Shown one piece after another: positions 54,820 to 63,957 of a stretch of DNA of 64,000 bases. The stretch is from positions 20,857-84,856 of the forward strand of contig CALGSW010000015.1 of the NCBI GenBank assembly GCA_937901965.1, given 5' to 3'. Under the pieces are notes generated by a model. The model was not told the DNA's origin. It ran no database searches and worked only from the letters and a program-made list of their open reading frames with translations. Source of the DNA: an uncultured Bacteroidota bacterium. GTDB taxonomy: Bacteria > Bacteroidota > Bacteroidia > Bacteroidales > UBA932. Numbering within the stretch: the first letter of the stretch is position 1; each line of letters opens with the position of its first letter. Both the position numbers and the translations under genes were made by a program.

Positions 54820-55868
54820 TATTGATCAAACATTCGCTGTATCTCTTTGCTGTAGCTCGTCTTGGTTAGCGCAAGCATAAGCAGAATCCTAGCTTTTTGA
54901 GGAGTTTTCATGCCGGCTACCGGATGTTTTGAGTCAAACTCCTCAGCAGACGTGTCTACACCTCCCCTGAGTATTCTCGCTGACCTTACAAACCTTATTC
55001 CCCTGTTATACCCTCTCTCCATCTCATTCGCATACTCGCGGTTGTAATTTCCATGTCCCACACCTGCAATCACAACTCCCTCAACTCCTGAATCAATAAG
55101 AGCCTCAAGTGCAATTCCTGACGAGAATGCATATCCATACACAATCTCAACCTTTGGTAAGGAAGAGATACCACTCAATTTAAACTCACTTTTTATTGTG
55201 TGCCTGCTTCCGGATTCTCTTGAAAAAACAGGCTTCCCGCCTCTCATATATCCAAGCGGACCCAGATTAGGGCAACTGAATGCATCGGTATTTACAGTAT
55301 GAGTTTTTGTAACGTCGTCTGCAGAAAAAATATAATCATTCATTACAACCATAACTCCCTTTCCAGCTGCATCCGGTGATGAGGCTAATGCAACAGCGTT
55401 GTACAGGTTAAAAGGGCCATCAGGACTCAATGAACTTGATGGTCTCATAGATCCGGTTAAAACCACCGGCTTTGAATGTTTGACTGTAAGGTTAAGGAAG
55501 TATGCAGTCTCCTCCATTGTGTCCGTTCCGTGAGTGATAACAACTCCATCAGATATATTGTTAACAAACAGACTGTCAATGATTGAATGTAGTTTCAGCC
55601 AGATTTGGGGAGTCATATTTTGGCTGGAAATATTGCATACCTGAATTCCCGTAAGTTCAGCAAGAGATTTTATTCCCGGTACGGAAGAAATAATCTCATC
55701 AATGCTTATAACGCCTGGAGTATAAGATGCCTGAGTAGCACTCAGGGCTGTACCGGCGATTGTTCCGCCTGTAGCAAGTATTGTTATTCTTGGCTTTATC
55801 TGGGCCGATAGTCCTGCCGAAATAATCAGAGACAGAAGGATTGTTAAAGTTGTATTTAATCTTTTCAT
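54816..55868 (-). CDS. ansB: Periplasmic L-asparaginase (type II)
   Basis: 350 residues from ATG 55868; an upstream ATG at 55895 would lie inside the terminator hairpin. A signal peptide (about 1-22, ending LSAQ) is followed by TGGTIAGTALSATQ (first catalytic Thr), GVVITHGTDTMEETAYFLNL (second Thr with Asp) and MRPSSSLSPDGPFNL. It hydrolyses asparagine to aspartate and ammonia. A type I enzyme would lack the signal peptide. Confidence 0.88.
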   Translation of the reverse strand: MKRLNTTLTILLSLIISAGLSAQIKPRITILATGGTIAGTALSATQASYTPGVISIDEIISSVPGIKSLAELTGIQVCNISSQNMTPQIWLKLHSIIDSLFVNNISDGVVITHGTDTMEETAYFLNLTVKHSKPVVLTGSMRPSSSLSPDGPFNLYNAVALASSPDAAGKGVMVVMNDYIFSADDVTKTHTVNTDAFSCPNLGPLGYMRGGKPVFSRESGSRHTIKSEFKLSGISSLPKVEIVYGYAFSSGIALEALIDSGVEGVVIAGVGHGNYNREYANEMERGYNRGIRFVRSARILRGGVDTSAEEFDSKHPVAGMKTPQKARILLMLALTKTSYSKEIQRMFDQY

Positions 55869-55883
55869 AATGCTAAGATAAAT

Positions 55884-55921
55884 CAAAAAGGCCACTCACC
55901 CTGCTACAAGTGACCGGCCTC
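55884..55921 (-). terminator. Terminator after the lolE-like gene
   Basis: On the minus strand AGGC..CACT pairs with AGTG..GCCT, then TTTTT follows. It ends the tyrS-rbfA-lolE transcript and sits 16 bases upstream of the ansB start. Confidence 0.55.
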
Positions 55922-55982
55922 TTCTTTGTACTAAAACCTAAACCTACATATTTAAGATGCACGCAGTATAAAATTCGTTGCA

Positions 55983-57206
55983 TTAGTATTTAATAATTTG
56001 CTGTTTTTTTCTGAAATTTTTTACCGGAAGCATAGAGGCAATGTAACCTATAAGTGACACTCCGGTTGCGACAGCAACAATATCCCAGAACTTTAACACA
56101 ACAGGATAGGCCTCCATGACAAAATTCCCAGGCATATCTACAACTCCAAAATGTTGTTGTATGAGAGATATAGCAGAACCGAGTATTAGCCCGGCAAACA
56201 TACCCAATAGAGATATCATCCATCCTTCAAACAGAAAAATACGCTCAATAAGCTTATCATTTGCTCCAATGCTTTTCAGCGTCTGAGTATCATCTTCCTT
56301 TTCAATAATAAGCATGGAGAGGCTTCCGTAAAGGTTAAATGATATAATAATTACAACAAAGAGAAGAATCATATATATAGTAAGCTTCTCTGCCTTCATC
56401 ATTTTATAAAGGGTCTCATTCTGGCTATATCGGTCCAGAACCTTGTAGCCCTCACCCAGCTGAAACCTTAATTTTTCAATCAGAGATTCTGCGCTCTCTC
56501 CGTTTACAATATGTATCTCTACAGAAGTTACCTCATTTTCCTCCATTTCCAGGACCTCTCTTGCAACAGCTAATGGAACAAAGAACAGATTGTTGTCCAT
56601 TGTTCGCTCAACTGAGTAAGTTCCTGAATGGCTTAAGTTTCTTGTGTTTATTGCTGAAAGAGGATTAAGAGGCGAAAAAGAGGAGTATCTTGAAGGGAAA
56701 TAGACAGTTAGGGCATCTGTAAAGTGAGGCCTCATTCCAAGCGTCTGAGTCAGACCCCTGCCGGCAACTGCCTGCGGCACCTCTCCATGCCATAATGAGA
56801 ACTCTCCGTCAATAATATAATTCCTGAGAACAGTAGTATTTTCAAATGTAGAATCAACTCCCTTCATCTCAGCTACGGCCTCTTTATTACCATACCTGAC
56901 AAACACATTCTCTTTTGCCACTTCGCAAAAATGGTTTCCCATAGTAAGCTCCCTTGCTTTCTGCAGGGTTATTGTGTCTGTTCGGAAGACTTTTCCCTGA
57001 GCCGGAAGAATTAAAATATCGGCCTCTCCAGCACTGTAAAGTGATTTAATCAGGTCGCCAAAACCATTGTAAACACTTAATATTACAATAAGGGCAGTTG
57101 TGCCCAGAGCAATCCCTGCCGCACTTATTATAGAAATTATATTTATAACATTATGCGACTTCTTTGCGAAGAGGTACCTGCCGGCTATGAAAAAAGAGAG
57201 TCGCAC
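55983..57206 (-). CDS. FtsX-like ABC permease of the LolC/LolE type
   Basis: 407 residues with four membrane segments: about 18-45, then three near the end (about 278-300, 325-350, 375-398). A large periplasmic part lies between the first and second. The N-terminus FFIAGRYLFAKKSHNVINII and ISAAGIALGTTALIVILSV are the LolC/LolE blocks. In this family the complex extracts lipoproteins from the inner membrane, but the partner ATPase LolD is not next to it. It follows rbfA by five bases in the tyrS-rbfA operon. Confidence 0.85.
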   Translation of the reverse strand: MRLSFFIAGRYLFAKKSHNVINIISIISAAGIALGTTALIVILSVYNGFGDLIKSLYSAGEADILILPAQGKVFRTDTITLQKARELTMGNHFCEVAKENVFVRYGNKEAVAEMKGVDSTFENTTVLRNYIIDGEFSLWHGEVPQAVAGRGLTQTLGMRPHFTDALTVYFPSRYSSFSPLNPLSAINTRNLSHSGTYSVERTMDNNLFFVPLAVAREVLEMEENEVTSVEIHIVNGESAESLIEKLRFQLGEGYKVLDRYSQNETLYKMMKAEKLTIYMILLFVVIIISFNLYGSLSMLIIEKEDDTQTLKSIGANDKLIERIFLFEGWMISLLGMFAGLILGSAISLIQQHFGVVDMPGNFVMEAYPVVLKFWDIVAVATGVSLIGYIASMLPVKNFRKKQQIIKY

Positions 57207-57211
57207 GACTG

Positions 57212-57562
57212 CTACTTCTTTAGAAGTTCGTCTATGTGTTCTACATAGTCGAGAGAGTCGTCAATGAAAAATAGAAGTTCCGGTACAATTCTGAGTTGTT
57301 TAGCCACTCTTGTACCAAGTTCATACCTGAGTTCTCTTGAGGATGCATTAACTATGTCAAGGACCTCTTTTGCTTTGGCCGATGGAAAAATGCTCAGGTA
57401 TACACGTGCCATTGCCAGATCCGGAGATACCTTCACAGTGGTAACACTTACCATGGCGCCATTGTATGTGACCATACCCTTCTCTCTGATAATCTCGGCG
57501 AGATCTCTCTGTAACTGTTTGCCAACCTTCTGTTGTCTTGTGCTTTCCCCCTCCATAATCAA
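57212..57562 (-). CDS. rbfA: Ribosome-binding factor A
   Basis: 116 residues of the KH-type fold, with KVGKQLQRDLAEIIREKGMV, SVTTVKVSPDLAMARVYLSI and RYELGTRVAKQLRIVPELLF, the usual RbfA pattern. It assists 30S subunit maturation at the 5' end of 16S RNA. It overlaps the tyrS stop by four bases and precedes the lolE-type gene by five. Confidence 0.92.
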   Translation of the reverse strand: MIMEGESTRQQKVGKQLQRDLAEIIREKGMVTYNGAMVSVTTVKVSPDLAMARVYLSIFPSAKAKEVLDIVNASSRELRYELGTRVAKQLRIVPELLFFIDDSLDYVEHIDELLKK

Positions 57563-58848
57563 TCTACTTTAAGTATATAATAATTCTTCTTACCTCTCTG
57601 AATGAGAATATATTTGTTATTCAGCAGGTCATCCTCTTTAATGGTGATCTCCGGACTATCTGCCTTCTCTTTGTTAATTGCAACACCACCACCCAGAATC
57701 ATCTTTCTGCACTCTCCTTTTGATGGGAAGACGGAGGTTTTAACGGCGAGCAGTTCAACTATATTTTCGTTAAGATCCTCTTTCATAATTGTAAACTGCG
57801 GCACTCCCTCAAAAACGGTTAAGAAAGTCTCCTCATCCAATCCTCTTAGTGCCTCTGAAGTTGAGTTACCAAAAAGGATACCTGATGCTTCCAGAGCCTT
57901 TTTATACTCATCTTCGCCATGAACCATTGTAGTAACCTCTTTTGCCAGAAGCTTCTGAAGTTCTCTTTTATGTGGCTCCTGTAAATGAGATTCGATGGAG
58001 GAGTCTATTGTCTCTTTGTCAAGCATTGTAAATATCTTCACATACCTTTGGGCATCCTCATCACTTACATTTAGCCAGAATTGATAGAATTTATATGGAG
58101 AGGTGTATTTTGCATCAAGCCATACATTACCCTGCTCGGTTTTACCGAATTTTCCTCCATCGGCTTTGGTTATAAGTGGGCAAGTGAGAGCATAAGCCTC
58201 TCCACCCTCTTTTCTGCGGATTAGTTCTGTACCTGTTGTAATATTTCCCCACTGATCGCTGCCTCCCATCTGAAGTTTACAGCCATAATTCTTGTAAAGA
58301 AAAAGATAATCATAACCCTGAACAAGTTGATAAGTAAACTCAGTAAAAGACATACCCTCTCTCTCATCACCGGTAATTCTTTTTTTGACCGAGTCTTTGC
58401 TCATCATGTAGTTTACGGTGATGTGCTTGCCTATGTCTCTGATGAAGTTAAGGAAAGTATACTCCTTCATCCAGTCATAATTATTCACAAGCTGTGCTGC
58501 ATTGGATGATTCGGAATCAAAATCCAGAAATCTGCCTAACTGTGCCCGGATAGCGTTCTGGTTATGTCTTAATGTCTCCTCGTCAAGCAGATTTCTCTCT
58601 GCCGATTTCATAGAGGGATCTCCTATCATCCCGGTAGCACCTCCAACAAGGGCAACCGGCTTATGACCGCATGCCTGAAAATGCTTAAGCATCATGATAC
58701 TAACCAGGTGCCCTATATGTAGAGAATCTGCAGTGGGATCTATGCCTACATAGGCAGATGTCTGCTCCTTGAGAAGGAGTTCTTCAGTCCCGGGCATTAT
58801 ATTGTGGACCATACCCCTCCACTTCAGTTCTTGTACAAAGTTGTTCAT
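57559..58848 (-). CDS. tyrS: Tyrosyl-tRNA synthetase
   Basis: 429 residues. HIGH (in DPTADSLHIGHLV, about 41-44) and the KMSKS-equivalent KFGKT (in ADGGKFGKTEQGN, about 233-237) define the class I active site, with GGSDQWGNITTG marking the tyrosine-binding part. An S4 RNA-binding domain lies at the C-terminus (from about 360). The promoter match is at 58866-58873. Confidence 0.96.
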   Translation of the reverse strand: MNNFVQELKWRGMVHNIMPGTEELLLKEQTSAYVGIDPTADSLHIGHLVSIMMLKHFQACGHKPVALVGGATGMIGDPSMKSAERNLLDEETLRHNQNAIRAQLGRFLDFDSESSNAAQLVNNYDWMKEYTFLNFIRDIGKHITVNYMMSKDSVKKRITGDEREGMSFTEFTYQLVQGYDYLFLYKNYGCKLQMGGSDQWGNITTGTELIRRKEGGEAYALTCPLITKADGGKFGKTEQGNVWLDAKYTSPYKFYQFWLNVSDEDAQRYVKIFTMLDKETIDSSIESHLQEPHKRELQKLLAKEVTTMVHGEDEYKKALEASGILFGNSTSEALRGLDEETFLTVFEGVPQFTIMKEDLNENIVELLAVKTSVFPSKGECRKMILGGGVAINKEKADSPEITIKEDDLLNNKYILIQRGKKNYYILKVD

Positions 58849-58865
58849 TATGGTGTAATTTGCCG

Positions 58866-58873
58866 CAAAAGTA
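58866..58873 (-). promoter_or_regulatory. -7 box of tyrS operon
   Basis: The minus strand reads TACTTTTG, a match to TAnnTTTG, giving a start near 58859, about 11 bases before ATG 58848. Confidence 0.45.
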
Positions 58874-58886
58874 CGGTTTTTTATTC

Positions 58887-58894
58887 TAATTTTG
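58887..58894 (+). promoter_or_regulatory. -7 box of the S37-type peptidase gene
   Basis: TAATTTTG matches TAnnTTTG, placing the start near 58901, about 13 bases before ATG 58914. Confidence 0.45.
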
Positions 58895-58913
58895 CAGAGA
58901 TATAACCATTACT

Positions 58914-60251
58914 ATGAAAAGAACCAAACTCTTCGCAAGGCTACTCTTTGCCGTTACTGCATTGTTTTTCACAATTCAACCCGTTTGGGCACAGTTTCAG
59001 ACACAACCTACACTTTTCAAAGATATTGAGCCGGATTCTCTAATGGAGAGAATTGAAAAGCTCCCATCAATTCGCGATGTAAAAAGGTTGTCCAGTCCAC
59101 ATTTCAAAGATAAGTACGTGCTGACAATAGAGCAACCTCTGAGTCACAAGGATCCTTCACTTGGAAAATTCAGGCAGAGAGTTTTTGTAATGCATGCAGG
59201 TCTGGACAGACCTACAGTACTGGTAACAGAGGGTTACGGAGCATCTTATGCCGGTAATCCAAATTACAGAGAGGAGATATCCAAACTATTCAATACTAAT
59301 ATAATATTTGTAGAGCACAGATATTTTCTTGAGTCTACTCCTGAAAACAAAGACTGGAAATACCTTACAGCCGAGAATTCGGCATTTGATCTCCACAATG
59401 TCACAATGATTTTCAGAGAGATTTATAAAAAGAAATGGATTGCAACAGGAATAAGTAAAGGGGGGCAGACAGCTTTAATCTACAGAGCATTTTTCCCTGA
59501 TGATGTACATATAACTGTTCCATATGTTGCTCCACTTTGCAGAGGAGCAGAGGATGGAAGACACGAACCATTTATTGCAAATTTTGCAGGAACAGTTGAT
59601 CAGAGAGCGAAAATTCTGTCATTTCAGAGGGAGATTCTTAAAAGAAGGGCCTCATTGCAACCTATGTTTGACGCCTTGTGCGCAGAAAAAAAATATGAAT
59701 TTAATTTGCCGCTGGAGGAGATTTATGATTACTCAGTACTTGAATTCTCGTTTGCTTTATGGCAGTGGGGAAGCAGTACCGATGAGATTCCTGCCACTGA
59801 TGCAGATGACAAGAGTATATTTGATTACTGGATGAAAATCAGCTCTCCTGACTATTTTGTAAAAGAGAGCACCACAACCTCATTCTTTGTTCAGGCTGCA
59901 AAAGAGCTAGGTTATTACGGCTATGATACAAAGCCATTTGAAGGCTTACTCAAGGTGAAAAGCACAAAAGGATATCTTTCAAAAATATTTCTGCCTCAGG
60001 ATCAGGAATTCAAATTCAGCAAAAAATTATCCCGGAAGCTTGAGAAATTCATTGCAACAACAAATTCAAATATGATATTCATTTATGGTGAGTACGACCC
60101 GTGGAGTGCCGTTAAAGTAAGTGAACCAAAATCAACCAACGTTGTTGTTGTCACAGACCCTGCCGGAAGTCACAGAGCCAGAATATCTACCCTTCCGGAG
60201 GAGAGTCGTCAGAGAGTCATTTCACTTCTTGAGAGATGGCTTTTAGAATAA
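58914..60251 (+). CDS. Secreted S37/S28-type serine peptidase
   Basis: 445 residues with a signal peptide (about 1-26, ending VWAQ). The alpha/beta-hydrolase nucleophile is Ser181 in ATGISKGGQT; the Asp of YGEYDPWSA and the His of GSHRARIS complete a likely triad. VFVMHAGLDRPTVLVTEGYG and NIIFVEHRYFLESTP are family blocks. Related enzymes release prolyl tri- or tetrapeptides from the N-terminus of peptides; the true substrate here is unknown. The DUF2156 gene follows seven bases later. Confidence 0.8.
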   Translation: MKRTKLFARLLFAVTALFFTIQPVWAQFQTQPTLFKDIEPDSLMERIEKLPSIRDVKRLSSPHFKDKYVLTIEQPLSHKDPSLGKFRQRVFVMHAGLDRPTVLVTEGYGASYAGNPNYREEISKLFNTNIIFVEHRYFLESTPENKDWKYLTAENSAFDLHNVTMIFREIYKKKWIATGISKGGQTALIYRAFFPDDVHITVPYVAPLCRGAEDGRHEPFIANFAGTVDQRAKILSFQREILKRRASLQPMFDALCAEKKYEFNLPLEEIYDYSVLEFSFALWQWGSSTDEIPATDADDKSIFDYWMKISSPDYFVKESTTTSFFVQAAKELGYYGYDTKPFEGLLKVKSTKGYLSKIFLPQDQEFKFSKKLSRKLEKFIATTNSNMIFIYGEYDPWSAVKVSEPKSTNVVVVTDPAGSHRARISTLPEESRQRVISLLERWLLE

Positions 60252-60258
60252 TAAATTT

Positions 60259-61146
60259 ATGATAGAATTCAGACAGATTACTCTTGAAGATAAAGAGTGG
60301 ATAGACAATATACTTGCCTGTTCGGATTACAGAGGAGCAGAGTACTGCTTTACAAACCTTTTTATTTGGGAGGAGGTTTTTAAATCCAAAATTGCGAGAC
60401 ATAAAGACTTTCTGCTATTCACATCCGGTTTTGGTGAAGAGACAAGATATCTTTACCCTCCCGGTAGTGGGGATTTGAGAGAGGTTATTGAACTTCTTCA
60501 ATCTGATGCGAATGAAAGGGGTGTCCCATTCAAAATGATAGGTCTTCCGCCTGAAGCAAAGGTGCAATTGGAGTCGCTATTCCCTGAAGCCTACACATTC
60601 AAGCCTACAAGAGATAGTTTTGACTATATATATGAGAGTGAAAAGATGATTTCACTTGCCGGTAAAAAGCTTCAGTCAAAGAGAAATCACCTTAACAAAT
60701 TCCTGGAGACTCCCGGGTGGAGTTATGAAGAAATTACGCCGGAAAATCTGGCAGAGGTAAGAGAATTTACAATAAAGTGGTGCATTGCAAATCAGTGTAA
60801 AGACAGCCAGTCAAAAATGTGGGAAATCTGTGCTGTTAACAAGGCCCTTTCAAATTTCTTTGATCTAAAGATAAAAGGGGGGCTCATAAGAGTTGACGGG
60901 GAGGTGATAGCATATTCTGCAGGAGAGAGGATAAATTCGGATACTCTTATAGTACACATAGAGAAGGCCGATTCAAATATCAGGGGAGCTTATCAGGCAA
61001 TAAACAGAGAATTTGCTTCAAGACACGCAGCCTCTCTCAAATACATCAACAGAGAAGATGATGCCGGAGAGGAGGGTCTTCGCAGAGCGAAAGAGTCTTA
61101 CTACCCTGCCTTCATGCAGGAAAAGTATGCAGCTATTAAAAATTAA
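60259..61146 (+). CDS. DUF2156 (GNAT-fold) protein
   Basis: 295 residues without a membrane segment. AEYCFTNLFIWEEVF near the start and the closing KYINREDDAGEEGLRRAKES with YYPAFMQEKY are typical of the cytosolic DUF2156 proteins related to the aminoacyl-transferase half of lysyl-phosphatidylglycerol synthase. Two GNAT-like halves are probable. The Bacteroidota version has no known activity. It follows the peptidase gene in the same operon. Confidence 0.8.
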   Translation: MIEFRQITLEDKEWIDNILACSDYRGAEYCFTNLFIWEEVFKSKIARHKDFLLFTSGFGEETRYLYPPGSGDLREVIELLQSDANERGVPFKMIGLPPEAKVQLESLFPEAYTFKPTRDSFDYIYESEKMISLAGKKLQSKRNHLNKFLETPGWSYEEITPENLAEVREFTIKWCIANQCKDSQSKMWEICAVNKALSNFFDLKIKGGLIRVDGEVIAYSAGERINSDTLIVHIEKADSNIRGAYQAINREFASRHAASLKYINREDDAGEEGLRRAKESYYPAFMQEKYAAIKN

Positions 61147-61147
61147 C

Positions 61148-61155
61148 TATATTTG
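61148..61155 (+). promoter_or_regulatory. -7 box of the gldE-type gene
   Basis: TATATTTG is a match to TAnnTTTG; the predicted start near 61162 lies about 20 bases before the TTG start of the next gene. Confidence 0.45.
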
Positions 61156-61181
61156 CAACCATAACCATAGTTTTTAAGAAG

Positions 61182-62144
61182 TTGGAACCTCCCAGTAGCT
61201 TAACTGATGACTATTACCCCGTGGGGATGGCACTCTGCCTCATCCTTGCTATGTATGTAATTCTAAAGGCAGGCGAAATCTATCTCCTCACCATGTCTAA
61301 AGCTGAGCAAGATCAACTCTCAAAAAGAGAGGGATCTGCTTCAGATTCTCTTCGTGTTCTCCTATCAAAACCGGACTATCTTTTTGGAACTATGTTCCAA
61401 CTTTCTGCTCTTTTAGCAGTAGCAGCATCTGTACTTTCAACGGCTATTTTTATTGAAACCGGATTAATACTTACAATAATAATTACTACATCATTAATTG
61501 TAATCAGCGGACACCTTCTTCCGGAGATTCTTTCTGCAAAATATGGATTAAAACTGGCTGTTATTGCTGGTTTGATGATTAAGCCTGCAGGATGGATAGC
61601 AAAACCGGTTAATTTGATTTTATCATCATTTGCTAAAAGAGTTGAGGAGAGCAGAGAAGAACGAGATGTAAAGTCTGTTGAAGAGTTTGAAGAGGATAGG
61701 GGGATGCTTCTCAATATTGTAAAGTTGTCTGAAACTACTGTAAGGGATATTATGACACCAAGGGTCTCAGTAGAGGCTCTTGAGACAGGACTCTCCTGGA
61801 GCGAAGTAAAGTCAAAAGCCGTTGAGTGTGGTTTTTCCAGACTTCCTGTCTATAAGGACTCAATTGATAATGTTATGGGTTTCCTGTATATAAAAGATAT
61901 GGTTGGTTTTATAAACCAAGAGGAGACCTTTGACTGGACCAAGCATATCAGAAAAGCCTACTTTGTTCCAGGAGCGAAGAGGATTAATGATCTCCTGGAA
62001 GAGTTCCGCCAAAAGAAAATTCATCTGGCTGTAGTAGCCGACGAGTATGGTGGTATGGAGGGGATAGTCACTTTAGAGGATATTTTAGAGGAGATTGTGG
62101 GAGAAATTTCAGATGAAACAGACATTATAGAAAATAATCAATAA
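61182..62144 (+). CDS. GldE-type CNNM/CBS membrane protein, short form
   Basis: 320 residues if translation starts at TTG 61182; the first ATG in frame (61227) would remove the MEPPSS start that resembles other GldE proteins. Three membrane segments (about 15-35, 65-88, 90-110) form a DUF21 core, followed by two CBS domains (about 185-300) with TVRDIMTPRVSVEAL and LAVVADEYGGMEGIVTLEDI. The protein ends just after the second CBS domain, so the C-terminal CorC/HlyC domain usual in GldE is absent. A role in ion transport or in gliding-type secretion is known only for relatives. The transferase gene follows three bases later. Confidence 0.75.
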   Translation: MEPPSSLTDDYYPVGMALCLILAMYVILKAGEIYLLTMSKAEQDQLSKREGSASDSLRVLLSKPDYLFGTMFQLSALLAVAASVLSTAIFIETGLILTIIITTSLIVISGHLLPEILSAKYGLKLAVIAGLMIKPAGWIAKPVNLILSSFAKRVEESREERDVKSVEEFEEDRGMLLNIVKLSETTVRDIMTPRVSVEALETGLSWSEVKSKAVECGFSRLPVYKDSIDNVMGFLYIKDMVGFINQEETFDWTKHIRKAYFVPGAKRINDLLEEFRQKKIHLAVVADEYGGMEGIVTLEDILEEIVGEISDETDIIENNQ

Positions 62145-62147
62145 GAG

Positions 62148-62783
62148 ATGGGACTATTTTTCAGTAAGGAGGTAGAGAAAGGGGCAACAATTTCTGTCTG
62201 GGAAATAACAGAGACAGAAGATGAGTTGATGAAATTAAGCTCTATCCCACATTATGAGCTGGAGGAACTTCAGCTTACAAAAAGCTTGGCAAGACGCAAA
62301 GAGCGTCTGGCTGTAAGGGCACTGTTAAACGAACTGTTTGATGGTAAGGTTTATCTTGGACACCACGATAATGGCAGACCATTTCTTCAAAACAGTCTTA
62401 TTGAGATAAGTATTTCTCATACAGGGAAATATGTTTGTGTGTTAACACACCCTGAGGAGAGTGTAGGGGTAGATGTAGAGTCGCTTGAAAGGAATTTTTC
62501 TGCAGTTGAGAAAAAAGCCCTTTCAGAGGATGAGATAGAAAATCTGAGCGAAAAAAACAGGAATCTTCACCTCGCGATACACTGGAGTGTTAAGGAAGCT
62601 GTCTTCAAAAGAATGTCACAAACAGATGTGGACTTCTCCCGTCAAATAAACATCAAAAGATTCACTCCAAGAGAAGAGGGAACAGTTGATGTGGAGTTTT
62701 TTCATAAAGATGGTTACCAAGATGAGTTTGAAGTGAGTTACGAAGTATTCGAAAATCACATTCTTGCCTGGATTGTAGGCTGA
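62148..62783 (+). CDS. 4'-phosphopantetheinyl transferase
   Basis: 211 residues of the Sfp type. The magnesium-binding GVDVESLE (about 105-112) and WSVKEAVFK (about 145-153) motifs are clear, with RPFLQNSLIEISISHTGKYV in front. It moves phosphopantetheine from coenzyme A to carrier proteins, probably the fatty-acid acyl carrier protein. It is coupled to the gldE-type gene. Confidence 0.88.
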   Translation: MGLFFSKEVEKGATISVWEITETEDELMKLSSIPHYELEELQLTKSLARRKERLAVRALLNELFDGKVYLGHHDNGRPFLQNSLIEISISHTGKYVCVLTHPEESVGVDVESLERNFSAVEKKALSEDEIENLSEKNRNLHLAIHWSVKEAVFKRMSQTDVDFSRQINIKRFTPREEGTVDVEFFHKDGYQDEFEVSYEVFENHILAWIVG

Positions 62784-62800
62784 TTGATTTACCTTTTGGG

Positions 62801-63247
62801 TTATCCTATAATTTGTTTAGAGTGGGCCTTTGTGTCCACTTTTTCAATTATATCTGAAATCAATCCCTCCTGGTCAATCACAAAGGTTTTACGGATAATT
62901 CCATCATACTCTTTTCCCATAAACTTCTTACGTCCCCAGGCATCATAAGATTTTAGTATTTGGGCCTCCTTATCGGATATTAACGGAAACGGAAGGTTGA
63001 ATTTTTCTATAAAACCTTTGTGGGATTTTTCACTGTCTTTACTTACACCCACTATCTTATAGCCCATAGATTCAAATCTCTGATAATTATCCCTAAGATC
63101 GCAAGCCTCTGCAGTACAACCTGGAGTATTGTCTTTTGGATAGAAATAGAGCACCAGTTTTTTACCCTTAAAATCTTTTAGAGATATCTCTTTGCCATCC
63201 TGATCAATACCTTTGAAATCAGGGGCCTTATCACCTATTTTCAGCAT
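62801..63247 (-). CDS. bcp: Thioredoxin-dependent thiol peroxidase (Bcp/PrxQ)
   Basis: 148 residues. The peroxidatic Cys44 and the resolving Cys49 lie in NTPGCTAEACDLRD, and KLVLYFYPKDNTPGC and the KTFVIDQEG segment are typical of the family. It reduces peroxides using thioredoxin. It is convergent with the transferase gene and 17 bases away. Confidence 0.92.
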   Translation of the reverse strand: MLKIGDKAPDFKGIDQDGKEISLKDFKGKKLVLYFYPKDNTPGCTAEACDLRDNYQRFESMGYKIVGVSKDSEKSHKGFIEKFNLPFPLISDKEAQILKSYDAWGRKKFMGKEYDGIIRKTFVIDQEGLISDIIEKVDTKAHSKQIIG

Positions 63248-63359
63248 ATGATTTTTATTTTACTAAACATTTGATTTCAACGAAAGTTCAAAACAATATT
63301 TGCGATTGCATCCTTCTCCAAGTCTGCTTTTGCATCCTTCCCCCGCAACCGTAGCCCCT

Positions 63360-63402
63360 CCGGAACTTTTCCTCCTCGCTCTCTTCGTTCGCTGTGGCGG
63401 AG
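63360..63402 (+). repeat. Left arm of 43-base inverted repeat
   Basis: Arm starting CCGGAACTTTTCCTCCTCGC. It matches the reverse complement of 63958-64000 with only two mismatches in 43 bases. Confidence 0.8.
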
Positions 63403-63545
63403 GTTCCTGCGTGGCTCGGTTGACCGGGGAAGGATGGTACGCATGAGTTTGCTCTGGGTACAAGGGCTTGCGGCCATTTTAAAAGAGGTGCTTTGCTGTG
63501 TTAAGCCGTTCGGCAGAGGATTTTTTTATATCCTAGGCACAGGCG

Positions 63546-63668
63546 TGGGTGGGACGAACCTCTATGGGTTTTAATTTCAAGGTGTTTCAAAATACAAATC
63601 TCTTGTAATCAACAAATTATGTTTTACAAATAGCTCATTACGAGGTTGATGGAGGTTCGTCCCACCCA
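63546..63668. repeat. 17-base perfect inverted repeat
   Basis: TGGGTGGGACGAACCTC (63546-63562) is the exact reverse complement of 63652-63668, separated by 89 bases. Confidence 0.8.
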
Positions 63669-63788
63669 AACCCGCAACCTCCGGAGCCAGATACCCGGCC
63701 AAAGGCCGCAAAAACTGCGAAGCACCAATTAAATCCTTGCAAGGCGATGTATATCCGCAAATCTGCGCGAGACAAACTGCACCCGCAG

Positions 63789-63885
63789 GGCTGTAACACA
63801 CAGATTAAAAGCGTTTTGACAATCAACCCGAGGGATCACCCCTCGGATTAAGTGTCAAAACGCATACAGTTAGCAAGTTACAGCC
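63789..63885. repeat. Compound hairpin with three nested stems
   Basis: GGCTGTAAC (63789-63797) pairs with GTTACAGCC (63877-63885). Inside, GCGTTTTGACA (63811-63821) pairs with TGTCAAAACGC (63853-63863). Within that, CCGAGGG pairs with CCCTCGG. All three stems are perfect. Confidence 0.75.
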
Positions 63886-63957
63886 GTCCGTGCTTTACTA
63901 TTTCTGGCAGAACTTACCGCATCCCTTTCACAGAGTAGTCCGCATAACTGAAGGAGT

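Noticed and set aside
61227..61229. ATG as the start of the gldE-type gene
   Set aside because: It would remove the N-terminus shared with GldE proteins; TTG 61182 follows the -7 box at a better distance.
63263..63826. Minus-strand frames in the right-edge repeats
   Set aside because: They read through inverted repeats and overlap each other; no start signal or recognisable protein.
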